DNA of 64,000 bases from CAZBWE01 sp964495465 (lineage in GTDB: Bacteria; Planctomycetota; Phycisphaerae; Sedimentisphaerales; Anaerobacaceae): the NCBI GenBank assembly GCA_964495465.1, contig CAZBWE010000001.1, forward strand, positions 1 through 64,000. Direction: 5' to 3'. This document shows, one piece after another, positions 1 through 7,688 of this stretch (within the stretch, counting starts at the first letter, position 1; each line of letters begins with the position of its first letter). The notes beneath the pieces were generated by a model. That model ran no database searches. It was given only the letters and a program-made list of their open reading frames with translations, and was not told the origin of the DNA. A program made the position numbers and the translations under genes.

Positions 1-11
1 GGGAGCACAAG

Positions 12-1442
12 ATGGAGCTCAAAAATCTCAAAAAACAATCAGATTATCAATGGCTCATCGAGCCCACCGGCAAAATGCGCGTACCTATAATAATTTACTC
101 TGATGAGACACTTATTAAAGAAATGGATGAAAAAGTACGTGAGCAGGCCGTTAATGTGGCAGCTTTGCCCGGTATCATAAAGGCCTGCTGTGTGATGCCT
201 GATGCCCATTGGGGCTACGGTTTTCCGATAGGAGGAGTGGCGGCCTTCGACCCAAATGAAGGCGGTGTGGTCTCGGCAGGCGGTGTCGGCTTTGATATAT
301 CCTGCGGCGTGCGGACACTATTGACCGGATTGACTATAGAAAATATAGAACCTGTAAAAAACAAACTTGCCGACCTGCTTGCTCACAAGATACCTGCAGG
401 CGTTGGCAGTAGAGGCAAACTGCTGCTTAATCAAAGCGAAATGGACGAAATGCTGGTTGGTGGTGCACGCTGGGCTGTCGAGCGTGGATACGGAACCTCT
501 GAAGACCTCACACATATCGAAGAGCAAGGCTGTGCTGTCGGCGCCAATCCACAATATGTATCAAATGAGGCAAAAAAACGCCAGCGGGATGAAGTCGGCA
601 CCCTCGGTTCAGGCAACCATTATCTTGAGGTTCAGCACATCACCGAAATCTTCGACGATAAAATCGCACAGACCTACGGCTTACAAAAAGGCCAAATTAC
701 AATCAGCATACACTGTGGTTCCCGTGGACTGGGTCACCAAATTGCAACCGAATTCATGAAAACAATGGTAACTACTGCAAAAGAAAAGGGCATAGAACTA
801 GCCGACCGTGAACTGGCTTTTGCACCAATAAAATCACCAGTTGGCGAGCAATATCTCGGCGCAATGAGAGCAGCGATTAATTGCGCTCTTGCAAACAGAC
901 AGGTTCTTACCGACCTGGTTAGAAAGGCCCTGGCCGGTTTATTACCTAAAGCTGAACTTAAACTGCTTTACGACGTCTCTCATAACACCTGCAAGGAAGA
1001 AATACACACCGTTAACGGTAAGCAAAAACGATTATTTGTTCATCGCAAAGGTGCCACGCGTGCATTCGGGCCGGGTGAGCCGACACTGGCTGATGAATTT
1101 CGAGATATAGGTCAGCCAGTTCTGATTGGAGGCACAATGGGGACCGCTTCATATATATTGGCCGGCACCGCTGAAAGTATGTCATTATCGTTCGGCTCAT
1201 CCTGCCATGGCGCAGGCAGAAGTATGAGCCGCAGCCAGGCAACAAAAAGGTGGCACGGAAAAGACGTAGTCATGAATCTGGCACAGAAAGGCATATTAAT
1301 ACGCAGTCCATCTTTCCGCGGAATAGCAGAAGAGGCGCCAGGTGCATACAAAGATGTAAGCGCAGTTGTAGAAGCGGCACACAATGCAAATCTATCCCGC
1401 AAAGTTGCCAAATTGATGCCGCTGGTTTGTATCAAAGGATAA
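12..1442 (+). CDS. rtcB: RNA-splicing ligase RtcB
   Basis: RtcB joins RNA 2',3'-cyclic phosphate or 3'-phosphate ends to 5'-OH ends using GTP and Mn2+, in tRNA splicing or RNA repair in the cytoplasm. The 476-residue length is usual for bacterial RtcB. Visible family motifs are PDAHWGYGFPIGG near residue 62, GVGFDISCGVR near 92 (metal-binding Asp and Cys), GSGNHYLEV near 200, HCGSRGLGHQ near 235 and CHGAGRSMSR near 398, which holds the His that is guanylylated in the family. A GGGAG Shine-Dalgarno sequence lies at bases 1-5, so ATG at 12 is well supported. No RtcA or archease gene is adjacent within the window, although the upstream side is cut off. The gene converges on the Mth938-like gene across a double hairpin. 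Confidence 0.96.
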   Translation: MELKNLKKQSDYQWLIEPTGKMRVPIIIYSDETLIKEMDEKVREQAVNVAALPGIIKACCVMPDAHWGYGFPIGGVAAFDPNEGGVVSAGGVGFDISCGVRTLLTGLTIENIEPVKNKLADLLAHKIPAGVGSRGKLLLNQSEMDEMLVGGARWAVERGYGTSEDLTHIEEQGCAVGANPQYVSNEAKKRQRDEVGTLGSGNHYLEVQHITEIFDDKIAQTYGLQKGQITISIHCGSRGLGHQIATEFMKTMVTTAKEKGIELADRELAFAPIKSPVGEQYLGAMRAAINCALANRQVLTDLVRKALAGLLPKAELKLLYDVSHNTCKEEIHTVNGKQKRLFVHRKGATRAFGPGEPTLADEFRDIGQPVLIGGTMGTASYILAGTAESMSLSFGSSCHGAGRSMSRSQATKRWHGKDVVMNLAQKGILIRSPSFRGIAEEAPGAYKDVSAVVEAAHNANLSRKVAKLMPLVCIKG

Positions 1443-1445
1443 GCG

Positions 1446-1493
1446 TATCACGGGCTGGAAGCCCGTGATACCACGGCCAGGATGGCCGTGGTA
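1446..1493. repeat. double perfect hairpin between convergent genes
   Basis: There are two tandem, nearly identical-shaped hairpins. The first has 11-bp arms (1446-1456 and 1460-1470) around a GGA loop. The second has 11-bp arms (1469-1479 and 1483-1493), also around GGA, and shares two bases with the first. The arms are GC-rich but different in sequence. No T-run follows. They sit between the convergent rtcB and Mth938-like genes and could act as a bidirectional terminator, or be a REP-like dispersed palindromic unit. Confidence 0.8.
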
Positions 1494-1509
1494 CAAGTAT
1501 CCCCAAAAT

Positions 1510-1854
1510 TCAGCAAGTAAGATGAAAAGCACCCACTGCTTTTTTGCCCTTCTGAATCTGTTCGTTAAAGAGCTGCCACGCCCGGTCAGTATTTTCCGCA
1601 ATCAGCTCAATGCCCTGCTCTCGGAGAGCTTCTATAGTTGAGGCAGGTATCTGCATTAGCCCGGAAATACCTTTGCCCACAACCAGCACCTCCGGCTCAA
1701 AATCAAGAATACCATCAAGGTCTTCTACAGCCAAATTGTGACCTTGCATACGCCACCAGTTTTGTTTGATTTTGTCCGGAAAGACAATCAAATCCGACCT
1801 GTACTCGTTGCCGTCAACTTTCATAATCCCAAAACTATATGAATCAATGTGCAT
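1510..1854 (-). CDS. Mth938-like (DUF498) domain protein
   Basis: This is a small cytoplasmic protein of about 114 residues resembling the Mth938 / DUF498 family (relatives of mitochondrial NDUFAF3). Its biochemical role in bacteria is not settled. The family core is visible: a beta-rich start (MHIDSYSFGIM), then PDILV-type text (EPEVLVVGKG) and a helix with EALREQGIELI. An open frame runs further upstream into nrdJ, but the ATG at 1854 has an AGGGGG ribosome-binding site at 1864-1870 and begins 31 bases after the nrdJ stop, so the short form is preferred. It probably sits in one transcript with nrdJ. Confidence 0.75.
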   Translation of the reverse strand: MHIDSYSFGIMKVDGNEYRSDLIVFPDKIKQNWWRMQGHNLAVEDLDGILDFEPEVLVVGKGISGLMQIPASTIEALREQGIELIAENTDRAWQLFNEQIQKGKKAVGAFHLTC

Positions 1855-1885
1855 AATATGATTACCCCCTAAAAAATCATACTGT

Positions 1886-4015
1886 TTAGAATACACACGT
1901 ACCCGCTGCACATCCGCCTGAAAACTCGGGCCCAGCCATAACAAGCTCACCTGCAATCCTGGGTTCGGCCTCGCCGCTATAACCAAAAGACAGCACCTGC
2001 TCAGGTTTAGAACCATACCTGTAAACAGTAATCCCTTTACATTTCAACTTGAAAGCTTCTAAATATATATTCCTGACATCCTCAACAGTTGCATCACAAG
2101 GCAGATTTATGGTCTTCGAAACAGCATTGTCCGTGTACTTTTGAAACGCCGCCTGAATTTGAAGATGCTCAGACGGTCTTATATCAAACACCGTAACAAA
2201 CACCTCTTTCACATCTCTCGGAATCTCTCTTATTTTTTGCAAAGACCCATTTTTAGCAATCTCCGAAAGAATCTCCCTTTTGTAAATTTTCCTTTCATCG
2301 GCGACTTCCTCAAATAATGAATTGACTTCAAAAAGCTTTGTACCAGATAAGACATTCCGCACAAAGCTTATGGCAAATAAAGGCTCAATGCCGCTGGAAC
2401 AACCGGCTATTATGCTAATAGTGCCTGTCGGCGCTATGGTATTTACCGTAGCATTACGCAGCCGTAATCTGTTTCTGGCATAAATCGACCTGGCAAAATT
2501 AGGAAAAACTCCTCTTTCTTCGGCAAGTGCAACCGACGCATCGAGAGATTCTTTGTGAATAAAACGCATAAGTTTCTTAGCAAAATTAACCGCCTGCGGA
2601 GAATTATAAGCAATCCCAAGCTTTATGAGCATATCTGCAAAGCCCATCACGCCAAGCCCTATTTTTCTATTGGCCAGCGTAATCCTCTTTATCTGCTCTA
2701 AAGGAAATTTATTAACCTCAATCACATCATCAAGGAACCTGATTCCCAGCCGAACTGTATCTCTGAGTTTTAGCCAGTTTACTGAATGATTCTTTACCAT
2801 TTTAGAAAGATTTATCGAAGCCAAATTACAGCTCTCGTATGGTAACAACGGCAGCTCTCCGCAGGGATTTGTCGCTTCAATCTTTCCTGTTTTTGGCGTA
2901 GGATTTCGCCTGTTTATCTCATCGAGAAATACCAGGCCCGGGTCTCCGGTCCGCCAGGCAGCATTTACTATCAGGTCAAATAAAGCCCTTGCCTTGACCT
3001 TTCTGACCACTCTATTAGTCCTTGGATTTATCAAGGCAAAGTCTTTGTTTTCTTTAACTGCCCGCATAAATCTATCCGTGACACCTACTGACAGGTTAAA
3101 ATTGCTGAATTTACCAGCTTGCGTCTTCGCCTCGATAAAATCGATTATATCGGGGTGGTCGCATCGCAAGATACCCATATTCGCCCCCCGTCTTCTGCCA
3201 CCCTGGACGATAACACCCGTTGCCTGGTCAAATATGCTCATAAACGATACAGGCCCGGACGCCTGACCTTTAGTCGTTCCCACAATATCCGACTTCGGCC
3301 TTAGATTGGAAAAGCTAAACCCCGTTCCCCCGCCGGTCTGATGAATTTTGGCCATATCGCCAAGGGCGCCAAATATCCCCTCCATAGAATCCTCCACTGG
3401 TAAACAGAAGCACGCCGAAAGCTGACCAAGTAAGGTCCCCGCATTCATCAAAGTCGGCGAGTTCGGCATAAACTCCAGATTTCGCATCATCTGATAGAAC
3501 TTCTCTTCAACATTGTCGGTGTTATAACGCGACTTGAAATTATCCTCAGCCCTGGCGATATTGCGTGCAATCCTTCTGAAAAGCTCGCTTGGCGTTTCAA
3601 TGATATTCTGATTATCATCCTTGAGAAGATACCTTCGTTTTAAGACCTCCATCGTATTGACCGGCAGCTTCAAATCATCGGTCAAACCCATAGCAGACTT
3701 GGCAAATCGAATCTGACTTCGCTTTTCTCTATGAAGAATGTAACTCTTGGCTATGTGACTGTAGCCCTCACTCATCAAAACAGTTTCAATTGTATCCTGA
3801 ATTTCCTCAACACAGAGAATGGTTTTTTTATGCCGGACCTGCAATTTTTTTATCACCGCTTCGGTCACCCTATTAGAGATGTTCACAGCCTCGTCTCTAT
3901 CCTGTAAAACCTCAAAGGTTGCCCTTTCAATTGCATACCGAATCTTTGACTTGTCAAACTTTACGAGGGAAGCATCGCGTTTTCTAACCTGTTTTGGTAA
4001 ATTTATCCGAGCCAT
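1886..4015 (-). CDS. nrdJ: vitamin B12-dependent (class II) ribonucleotide reductase
   Basis: Adenosylcobalamin-dependent reductase that converts ribonucleotides to deoxyribonucleotides and works with or without oxygen. Residues 1-105 form an ATP-cone regulatory domain (KRDASLVKFDKSKI). The catalytic barrel follows, with MPNSPTLMNAG near 183, the active-site strand cysteine in LSACFCLP near 200, TGGGTGFSFS near 227, NPCGELPLLPYESCNL near 383 (the second thiol and the thiyl-radical region) and APTGTISIIAGCSSGIEP near 530. At 709 residues it is on the short side, and it ends GGCAAGTCVF, whose two cysteines could be the C-terminal reductant pair. A GAGGTG ribosome-binding site precedes the ATG. 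Upstream of it I see no cobalamin-riboswitch box. The Mth938-like gene follows 31 bases later. Confidence 0.95.
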   Translation of the reverse strand: MARINLPKQVRKRDASLVKFDKSKIRYAIERATFEVLQDRDEAVNISNRVTEAVIKKLQVRHKKTILCVEEIQDTIETVLMSEGYSHIAKSYILHREKRSQIRFAKSAMGLTDDLKLPVNTMEVLKRRYLLKDDNQNIIETPSELFRRIARNIARAEDNFKSRYNTDNVEEKFYQMMRNLEFMPNSPTLMNAGTLLGQLSACFCLPVEDSMEGIFGALGDMAKIHQTGGGTGFSFSNLRPKSDIVGTTKGQASGPVSFMSIFDQATGVIVQGGRRRGANMGILRCDHPDIIDFIEAKTQAGKFSNFNLSVGVTDRFMRAVKENKDFALINPRTNRVVRKVKARALFDLIVNAAWRTGDPGLVFLDEINRRNPTPKTGKIEATNPCGELPLLPYESCNLASINLSKMVKNHSVNWLKLRDTVRLGIRFLDDVIEVNKFPLEQIKRITLANRKIGLGVMGFADMLIKLGIAYNSPQAVNFAKKLMRFIHKESLDASVALAEERGVFPNFARSIYARNRLRLRNATVNTIAPTGTISIIAGCSSGIEPLFAISFVRNVLSGTKLFEVNSLFEEVADERKIYKREILSEIAKNGSLQKIREIPRDVKEVFVTVFDIRPSEHLQIQAAFQKYTDNAVSKTINLPCDATVEDVRNIYLEAFKLKCKGITVYRYGSKPEQVLSFGYSGEAEPRIAGELVMAGPEFSGGCAAGTCVF

Positions 4016-4179
4016 ATTTTCACCTCGCAGCTTGCCGCTTAAAGAACCGCAATATTACCGAAAAACTAATGGTATCAGGCAGAATGATATTATGCAACAA
4101 ATCTTTCTATTGCTCTACTAATGATAACTTATTAACTCGATACAGGCAACAGAAGCTTTCATTTCCGAGAATTATTTAA

Positions 4180-4265
4180 GACAGGATTTACAGGATAAAA
4201 AAAAGATATATAAATCTTGTCAACCCAGCCCTTCTGAAGGGCGGGGTCAATCCTGTTATCTTGTC
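4180..4265. repeat. nested imperfect palindromic element
   Basis: The intergenic stretch 4016-4327 holds no gene. Within it, GACAGGATTTACAGGAT (4180-4196) is mirrored imperfectly by AATCCTGTTATCTTGTC (4249-4265). Between them is a second hairpin with arms GCCCTT (4228-4233) and AAGGGC (4237-4242). This layout suggests a dispersed, non-coding palindromic unit. Whether it is repeated elsewhere cannot be seen here. Confidence 0.6.
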
Positions 4266-4327
4266 AAGAAGCCTTAACCACCTTAAGAATGTTTGAGCAG
4301 GAACACTAACATAGGAATTGAACAGGG

Positions 4328-5218
4328 TTATTCCCAAAACTTCTGTAATATTATTCCGCCTACAATGAGAACCAGGCCTATTAATGTCGAGGGGAATATT
4401 TCTTCAATGCCTGCTAAATAAAGTAACACAAGGGAGAGAAAAGGAACCAGATAGATAAGATTCGCGACATTTGCAGTTGTTTTCGCAAGTTTCAATGCTT
4501 TCAGCCAAACCAAAAAAGTAATCCCCATTTCAAAGAATCCAACGTAAACTGCTCCCATAATGCCATTAAAGTCAGGGACTCTCACTTTCGCAAAAAGCAT
4601 CATCACCAGAAACACAAAGAAAACGTAAACAGAGCCGAATGCAAAATTAAGAAATAATCTGACTGCCTCATCACGTTTATCCCTGACATTATAAATCCAG
4701 AATAATGCCCAGATTACAGTGCTGCCCAACGCCAATAATACTCCGACCGGCCTGCTAAAATTAAATCCTAAAATGTCACCACGGGCTGCTATGACGAAAG
4801 CACCGCAAAAACTAATAGCTATCGCAAGGATGCTCCTTAACCTGATTTTTTGGCCGAGTATAGGTATTGATAACAAGACAAGTGTCATTGGCCAAACCCA
4901 GTTTATAGTCATTGCCTGCTGGACATAGTCACGGAGTATGAAGTATGAATTCAATAAGACAACGTAATAGAGGAAGGGATTAAGAAGCCCTAATAGAGCG
5001 GAACGCAGATAATCCTCTCTTGATAATGCCTTGAGCAAAATTAGTTTCTTCGCAATAAATAAATAACCCAAAAGAGCTATAGTGGATACAACTGAGGCAT
5101 AAAACAGAAGTGACCAGACGTCCAAATAACCCAGGGATATTTTGAAGGCCGAAGCTATAGTTGACCAGAATAAAACCGCGATCAAAGCGTAAATATAGGC
5201 CTTTTTTTGCTGCTCCAT
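4328..5218 (-). CDS. EamA/DMT family membrane transporter
   Basis: Inner-membrane transporter of the drug/metabolite superfamily with about ten predicted transmembrane helices in two EamA repeats. The first repeat starts with YIYALIAVLFWSTIASAFK, the classic opening (a helix with FW and an Ala-Phe-Lys exit), and the second with VGVLLALGSTVIWALFW. The substrate cannot be read from the sequence; relatives export amino acids, nucleobases or metabolites. The frame can start at a GTG at 5230, but that site lacks a ribosome-binding site and the next ATG at 5218 fits the family start. The product is about 296 residues, normal for the family. It appears to be monocistronic, on the same strand as the secretion operon that ends upstream. 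Confidence 0.85.
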   Translation of the reverse strand: MEQQKKAYIYALIAVLFWSTIASAFKISLGYLDVWSLLFYASVVSTIALLGYLFIAKKLILLKALSREDYLRSALLGLLNPFLYYVVLLNSYFILRDYVQQAMTINWVWPMTLVLLSIPILGQKIRLRSILAIAISFCGAFVIAARGDILGFNFSRPVGVLLALGSTVIWALFWIYNVRDKRDEAVRLFLNFAFGSVYVFFVFLVMMLFAKVRVPDFNGIMGAVYVGFFEMGITFLVWLKALKLAKTTANVANLIYLVPFLSLVLLYLAGIEEIFPSTLIGLVLIVGGIILQKFWE

Positions 5219-5350
5219 ATTAACCGGCACAAAATCGAATATTAAATTGCCTGAAGTATAATACTGAACAGCGTTTTGATATGCAATGAATCTTTCGTTT
5301 TTGCCGTGGTGGTTCTGCTGGTTGCAAAAAATAACAAGAGTTTACAATTG

Positions 5351-6379
5351 CTATTCGTAGTTCACCAACACACTTTTTGCGACACCCTCGCTTATAACCT
5401 TATCCCCAACAAGAGCATTCACAGACTCAACCATAGTTACCATTCCGTGTTTTTTACCCGTTTCGATTATGCTTCGCAGGAAAAATCCGCCCTTTCTCCT
5501 TATAACATTTCTTGCAGCAGCGGTCGTAACCAGCACTTCGCACGCCACTCTCTGCCTTCCATCAATGGTGGGAAGCAATTCCTGATGAATTACGCCCTGC
5601 AGAGATTCGGCTAGGAGAAACCTTAACTGGTTTTCATCGGTAGCAGGAGCGTAGCTTATAAGTCTTTCGATAATCTTGTCGATTGATATAACATGCAGGG
5701 TGGAAAGAACCAGGACGCCTGTTTCTGCGGCGGTTAAGGCAATCTTAATTGTTTCATAATCTCTCATCTCGCCTATAGCAATTATATCAGGGTCTTGTCT
5801 TAAAGCCGCCCTTAATCCGCTATAAAACGATTGAGTATCCCTTCCAACCTCCCTTTGCCTCACCATTCCGGTTTTGTTGGTATGCACATATTCGATTGGG
5901 TCTTCAATCGTAATAATATGTTTTTCACAGGTTGTATTTACCTCATCCACCATTGCCGTCATCGTGGTAGTTTTGCCCTGACTGGTGCTTCCTGTAATCA
6001 ATACCAATCCTTTTGTCCTGTGGGCTAAATCCCTGACAATATCAGGAAGAAACAGCTCCTGGATTGTTTTGGGTTTTGTCGGAAGGATTCTGAGAGTAGC
6101 GCCTACACTACCGTTAAAGTAACCGACGTTTATTCGATACCTGCCGCTTTCATCCGCCAGCATCAAATCATAATCAAGGTTTTGCTCAAACCGACTTTTC
6201 TGGTCCTCCGTCAGCAGCTCCAGCGATATTTCCCTGCTTTGCTCAGCAGTCAAATTTTCTTTTGTAATTGGAACTAATTTACCCCCCACCCTGAACAAAA
6301 TTGGAGCACCCGCGCAAATATGTATATCAGTGGCTTGTTGCGTTTTGGCGTGTTCTAATAATTGTTTTCTGCTTATCAC
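5351..6379 (-). CDS. PilT-like type IV pilus retraction ATPase
   Basis: Cytoplasmic hexameric ATPase of the PilT/GspE superfamily, of the usual PilT length (342 residues). The N-terminal PAS-like domain contains the PilT signature ATDIHICAGAPILFRVGG. The RecA-like domain has a variant Walker A (GSTSQGKTTT near 129, instead of the usual GPTGSGKS/TT), the Asp box with IEDPIEYVH near 159, the Walker B region IIAIGEMRDYET near 196, and the His box STLH near 228. In pili PilT drives retraction. Here it is the last gene of a pseudopilin/GspF operon, so it may disassemble or recycle a short pseudopilus. It overlaps the preceding gene by four bases (ATGA). Confidence 0.88.
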   Translation of the reverse strand: MISRKQLLEHAKTQQATDIHICAGAPILFRVGGKLVPITKENLTAEQSREISLELLTEDQKSRFEQNLDYDLMLADESGRYRINVGYFNGSVGATLRILPTKPKTIQELFLPDIVRDLAHRTKGLVLITGSTSQGKTTTMTAMVDEVNTTCEKHIITIEDPIEYVHTNKTGMVRQREVGRDTQSFYSGLRAALRQDPDIIAIGEMRDYETIKIALTAAETGVLVLSTLHVISIDKIIERLISYAPATDENQLRFLLAESLQGVIHQELLPTIDGRQRVACEVLVTTAAARNVIRRKGGFFLRSIIETGKKHGMVTMVESVNALVGDKVISEGVAKSVLVNYE

Positions 6380-6756
6380 AACCCGATTCTTAATTTATTT
6401 TTCGAGCTTTTGGTTTGCCTCGCCCTGCTGCACAACGTATTTATCCGAACCTCTTTCTCTTCATTTAAAGGCGCACTTACAATCACACTCAAAGCTGCCG
6501 ACCGGACGTCCATATCAGTAATATCCAATTCTACGGCCTTGTCAAGGATTTTACCGCCTTCGTCCCTGATATTTCTTTTTGTCCAGGCCAAGCCGCTCAC
6601 GACCAAGTTGCGCTCAACGGCCTGGAGATAGGCGGTATCCGCCTGGAAGAGCATAGTATTCGAGCCGCCGGCCAAAACGAACATCTCGAGTCCGACTATA
6701 GCAATCGCCAGTATTACAATTACCAGAACAAAACCATTTTGTTTTATTTTTTTCAT
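6376..6756 (-). CDS. small single-pass protein in pseudopilin operon (minor pilin-like)
   Basis: This 126-residue protein has an N-terminal hydrophobic helix right after a short basic start (MKKIKQNGFVLVIVILAIAI), as in GspK-type or minor pilins where a Gly-Phe precedes the helix. The usual Glu at mature position 5 is absent. The remainder is polar and has no motif I recognise. It lies two bases after the preceding pseudopilin gene and overlaps the PilT-like gene by four bases, so it is translated with the machinery. A minor pseudopilin or GspK-like tip subunit is the best guess. GspK proteins are normally far longer, so that assignment is weak. Confidence 0.55.
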   Translation of the reverse strand: MKKIKQNGFVLVIVILAIAIVGLEMFVLAGGSNTMLFQADTAYLQAVERNLVVSGLAWTKRNIRDEGGKILDKAVELDITDMDVRSAALSVIVSAPLNEEKEVRINTLCSRARQTKSSKNKLRIGL

Positions 6757-6758
6757 CT

Positions 6759-7280
6759 TTACTTAAAAGCTTCTCCCAAAGCACCCACAAAATACAAATG
6801 AGAATTTGCCATTTTCTTCTCCCAATGACCCCAAACCTCATGCTCTATATGGGTCCTAACCTGCACAGCATAACCTTTGCCGTTTTCTCTCCAGACCTGC
6901 CATTGCACCTTAGCGTGCGGCACCGACCAGACTCTGGTATCTTCGCCTTCGCTATCATCCGTAGATATTATGTTGCGCCTAAGCACTTTGTCATCCCTTA
7001 TCTGATAACTAATCACGCCATCTTTCATCTCAATTAAAAGAAGCTCTTCATTTGCAGTACTCTCACCAAATGACGCCGGCAGCCCTTTGGCAGCGTCAAC
7101 ATCCTCACGCATCCGCTCCAACATATTAAGCAGGGTCGTATTTGTCTGCATAACACGATATGACCGTGGAACATCGGTTATAACTGTGCTAAATAGACCG
7201 GCCAAAGCAAACGAAGCAGCCGTAAGAACAACCATCACAGCCAATAACTCTGCCAGCGAAAAACCCCTGCGCATATTCAT
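6759..7280 (-). CDS. prepilin-type pseudopilin (GspJ-like)
   Basis: Pseudopilin of 173 residues with a class III signal: MNMRRGFSLAELLAVMVVLT, where the prepilin peptidase would cut after Gly-6 and methylate Phe, with the conserved Glu at +5. The helix is followed by a globular beta-rich domain, consistent with GspJ or GspI/H-like minor subunits that form the pseudopilus tip in type II secretion. It overlaps the preceding pseudopilin gene by four bases (ATGA) and is followed after two bases by the next gene. No prepilin peptidase gene is present in the window. The exact subunit class is inferred from operon position and size only. Confidence 0.78.
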   Translation of the reverse strand: MNMRRGFSLAELLAVMVVLTAASFALAGLFSTVITDVPRSYRVMQTNTTLLNMLERMREDVDAAKGLPASFGESTANEELLLIEMKDGVISYQIRDDKVLRRNIISTDDSEGEDTRVWSVPHAKVQWQVWRENGKGYAVQVRTHIEHEVWGHWEKKMANSHLYFVGALGEAFK

Positions 7281-7672
7281 TGCTCCTCACCAGATAAGGA
7301 TTTATCTTCTAAAATATATCTGCTTAACTTTACCTGCACCTGTCTATTAAAGCTCCTGTCGCGAACTGCGACTTCCACTAATTTGAGCCCCTGCCATTGA
7401 CCGGTTCCGGGTGATTCCTGAATTGAAACAGTCAGTTTAGGCCAAAGCTGTTCAAAGTCTTCGTCATTAAGTGGCTTTCCTCTCTCAGTTATGCTCTCAA
7501 GCTGCGCCTGGGCTGCTGCTATACAACGCTGCCTTACGAGCTGGTAGTCGTTAAACCTCCTGAAACCATCCAGTGATACTGCAAAGCCGACCAAAAGAAC
7601 CCCCATAACAGCCAATGCCGCCATCATCTCGGCAAATAAGTAGCCACGATATCTATTGTTCTTATCAAACAC
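7277..7672 (-). CDS. prepilin-like pseudopilin (GspI-like)
   Basis: Pseudopilin-like protein of 131 residues. The start reads MFDKNNRYRGYLFAEMMAAL followed by a hydrophobic helix. A Gly before Tyr-Leu-Phe-Ala-Glu fits a prepilin peptidase site with Tyr in place of Phe at +1 and Glu at +5. The globular part is short, as in GspI, and contains the helix extension RQRCIAAAQAQLESITERG, which resembles the GspI segment around the A-x-x-Q-L-E motif. It lies 16 bases downstream of the second GspF-like gene and overlaps the GspJ-like gene by four bases. It is likely a minor subunit of the same pseudopilus. Confidence 0.72.
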   Translation of the reverse strand: MFDKNNRYRGYLFAEMMAALAVMGVLLVGFAVSLDGFRRFNDYQLVRQRCIAAAQAQLESITERGKPLNDEDFEQLWPKLTVSIQESPGTGQWQGLKLVEVAVRDRSFNRQVQVKLSRYILEDKSLSGEEQ

Positions 7673-7688
7673 AATTTTGCTCCATTTA

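Noticed and set aside
4016..4327. Possible cobalamin riboswitch upstream of the B12-dependent reductase
   Set aside because: The conserved B12-box and stem set were not seen on the minus strand; the region instead holds AT-rich DNA and a palindromic repeat.
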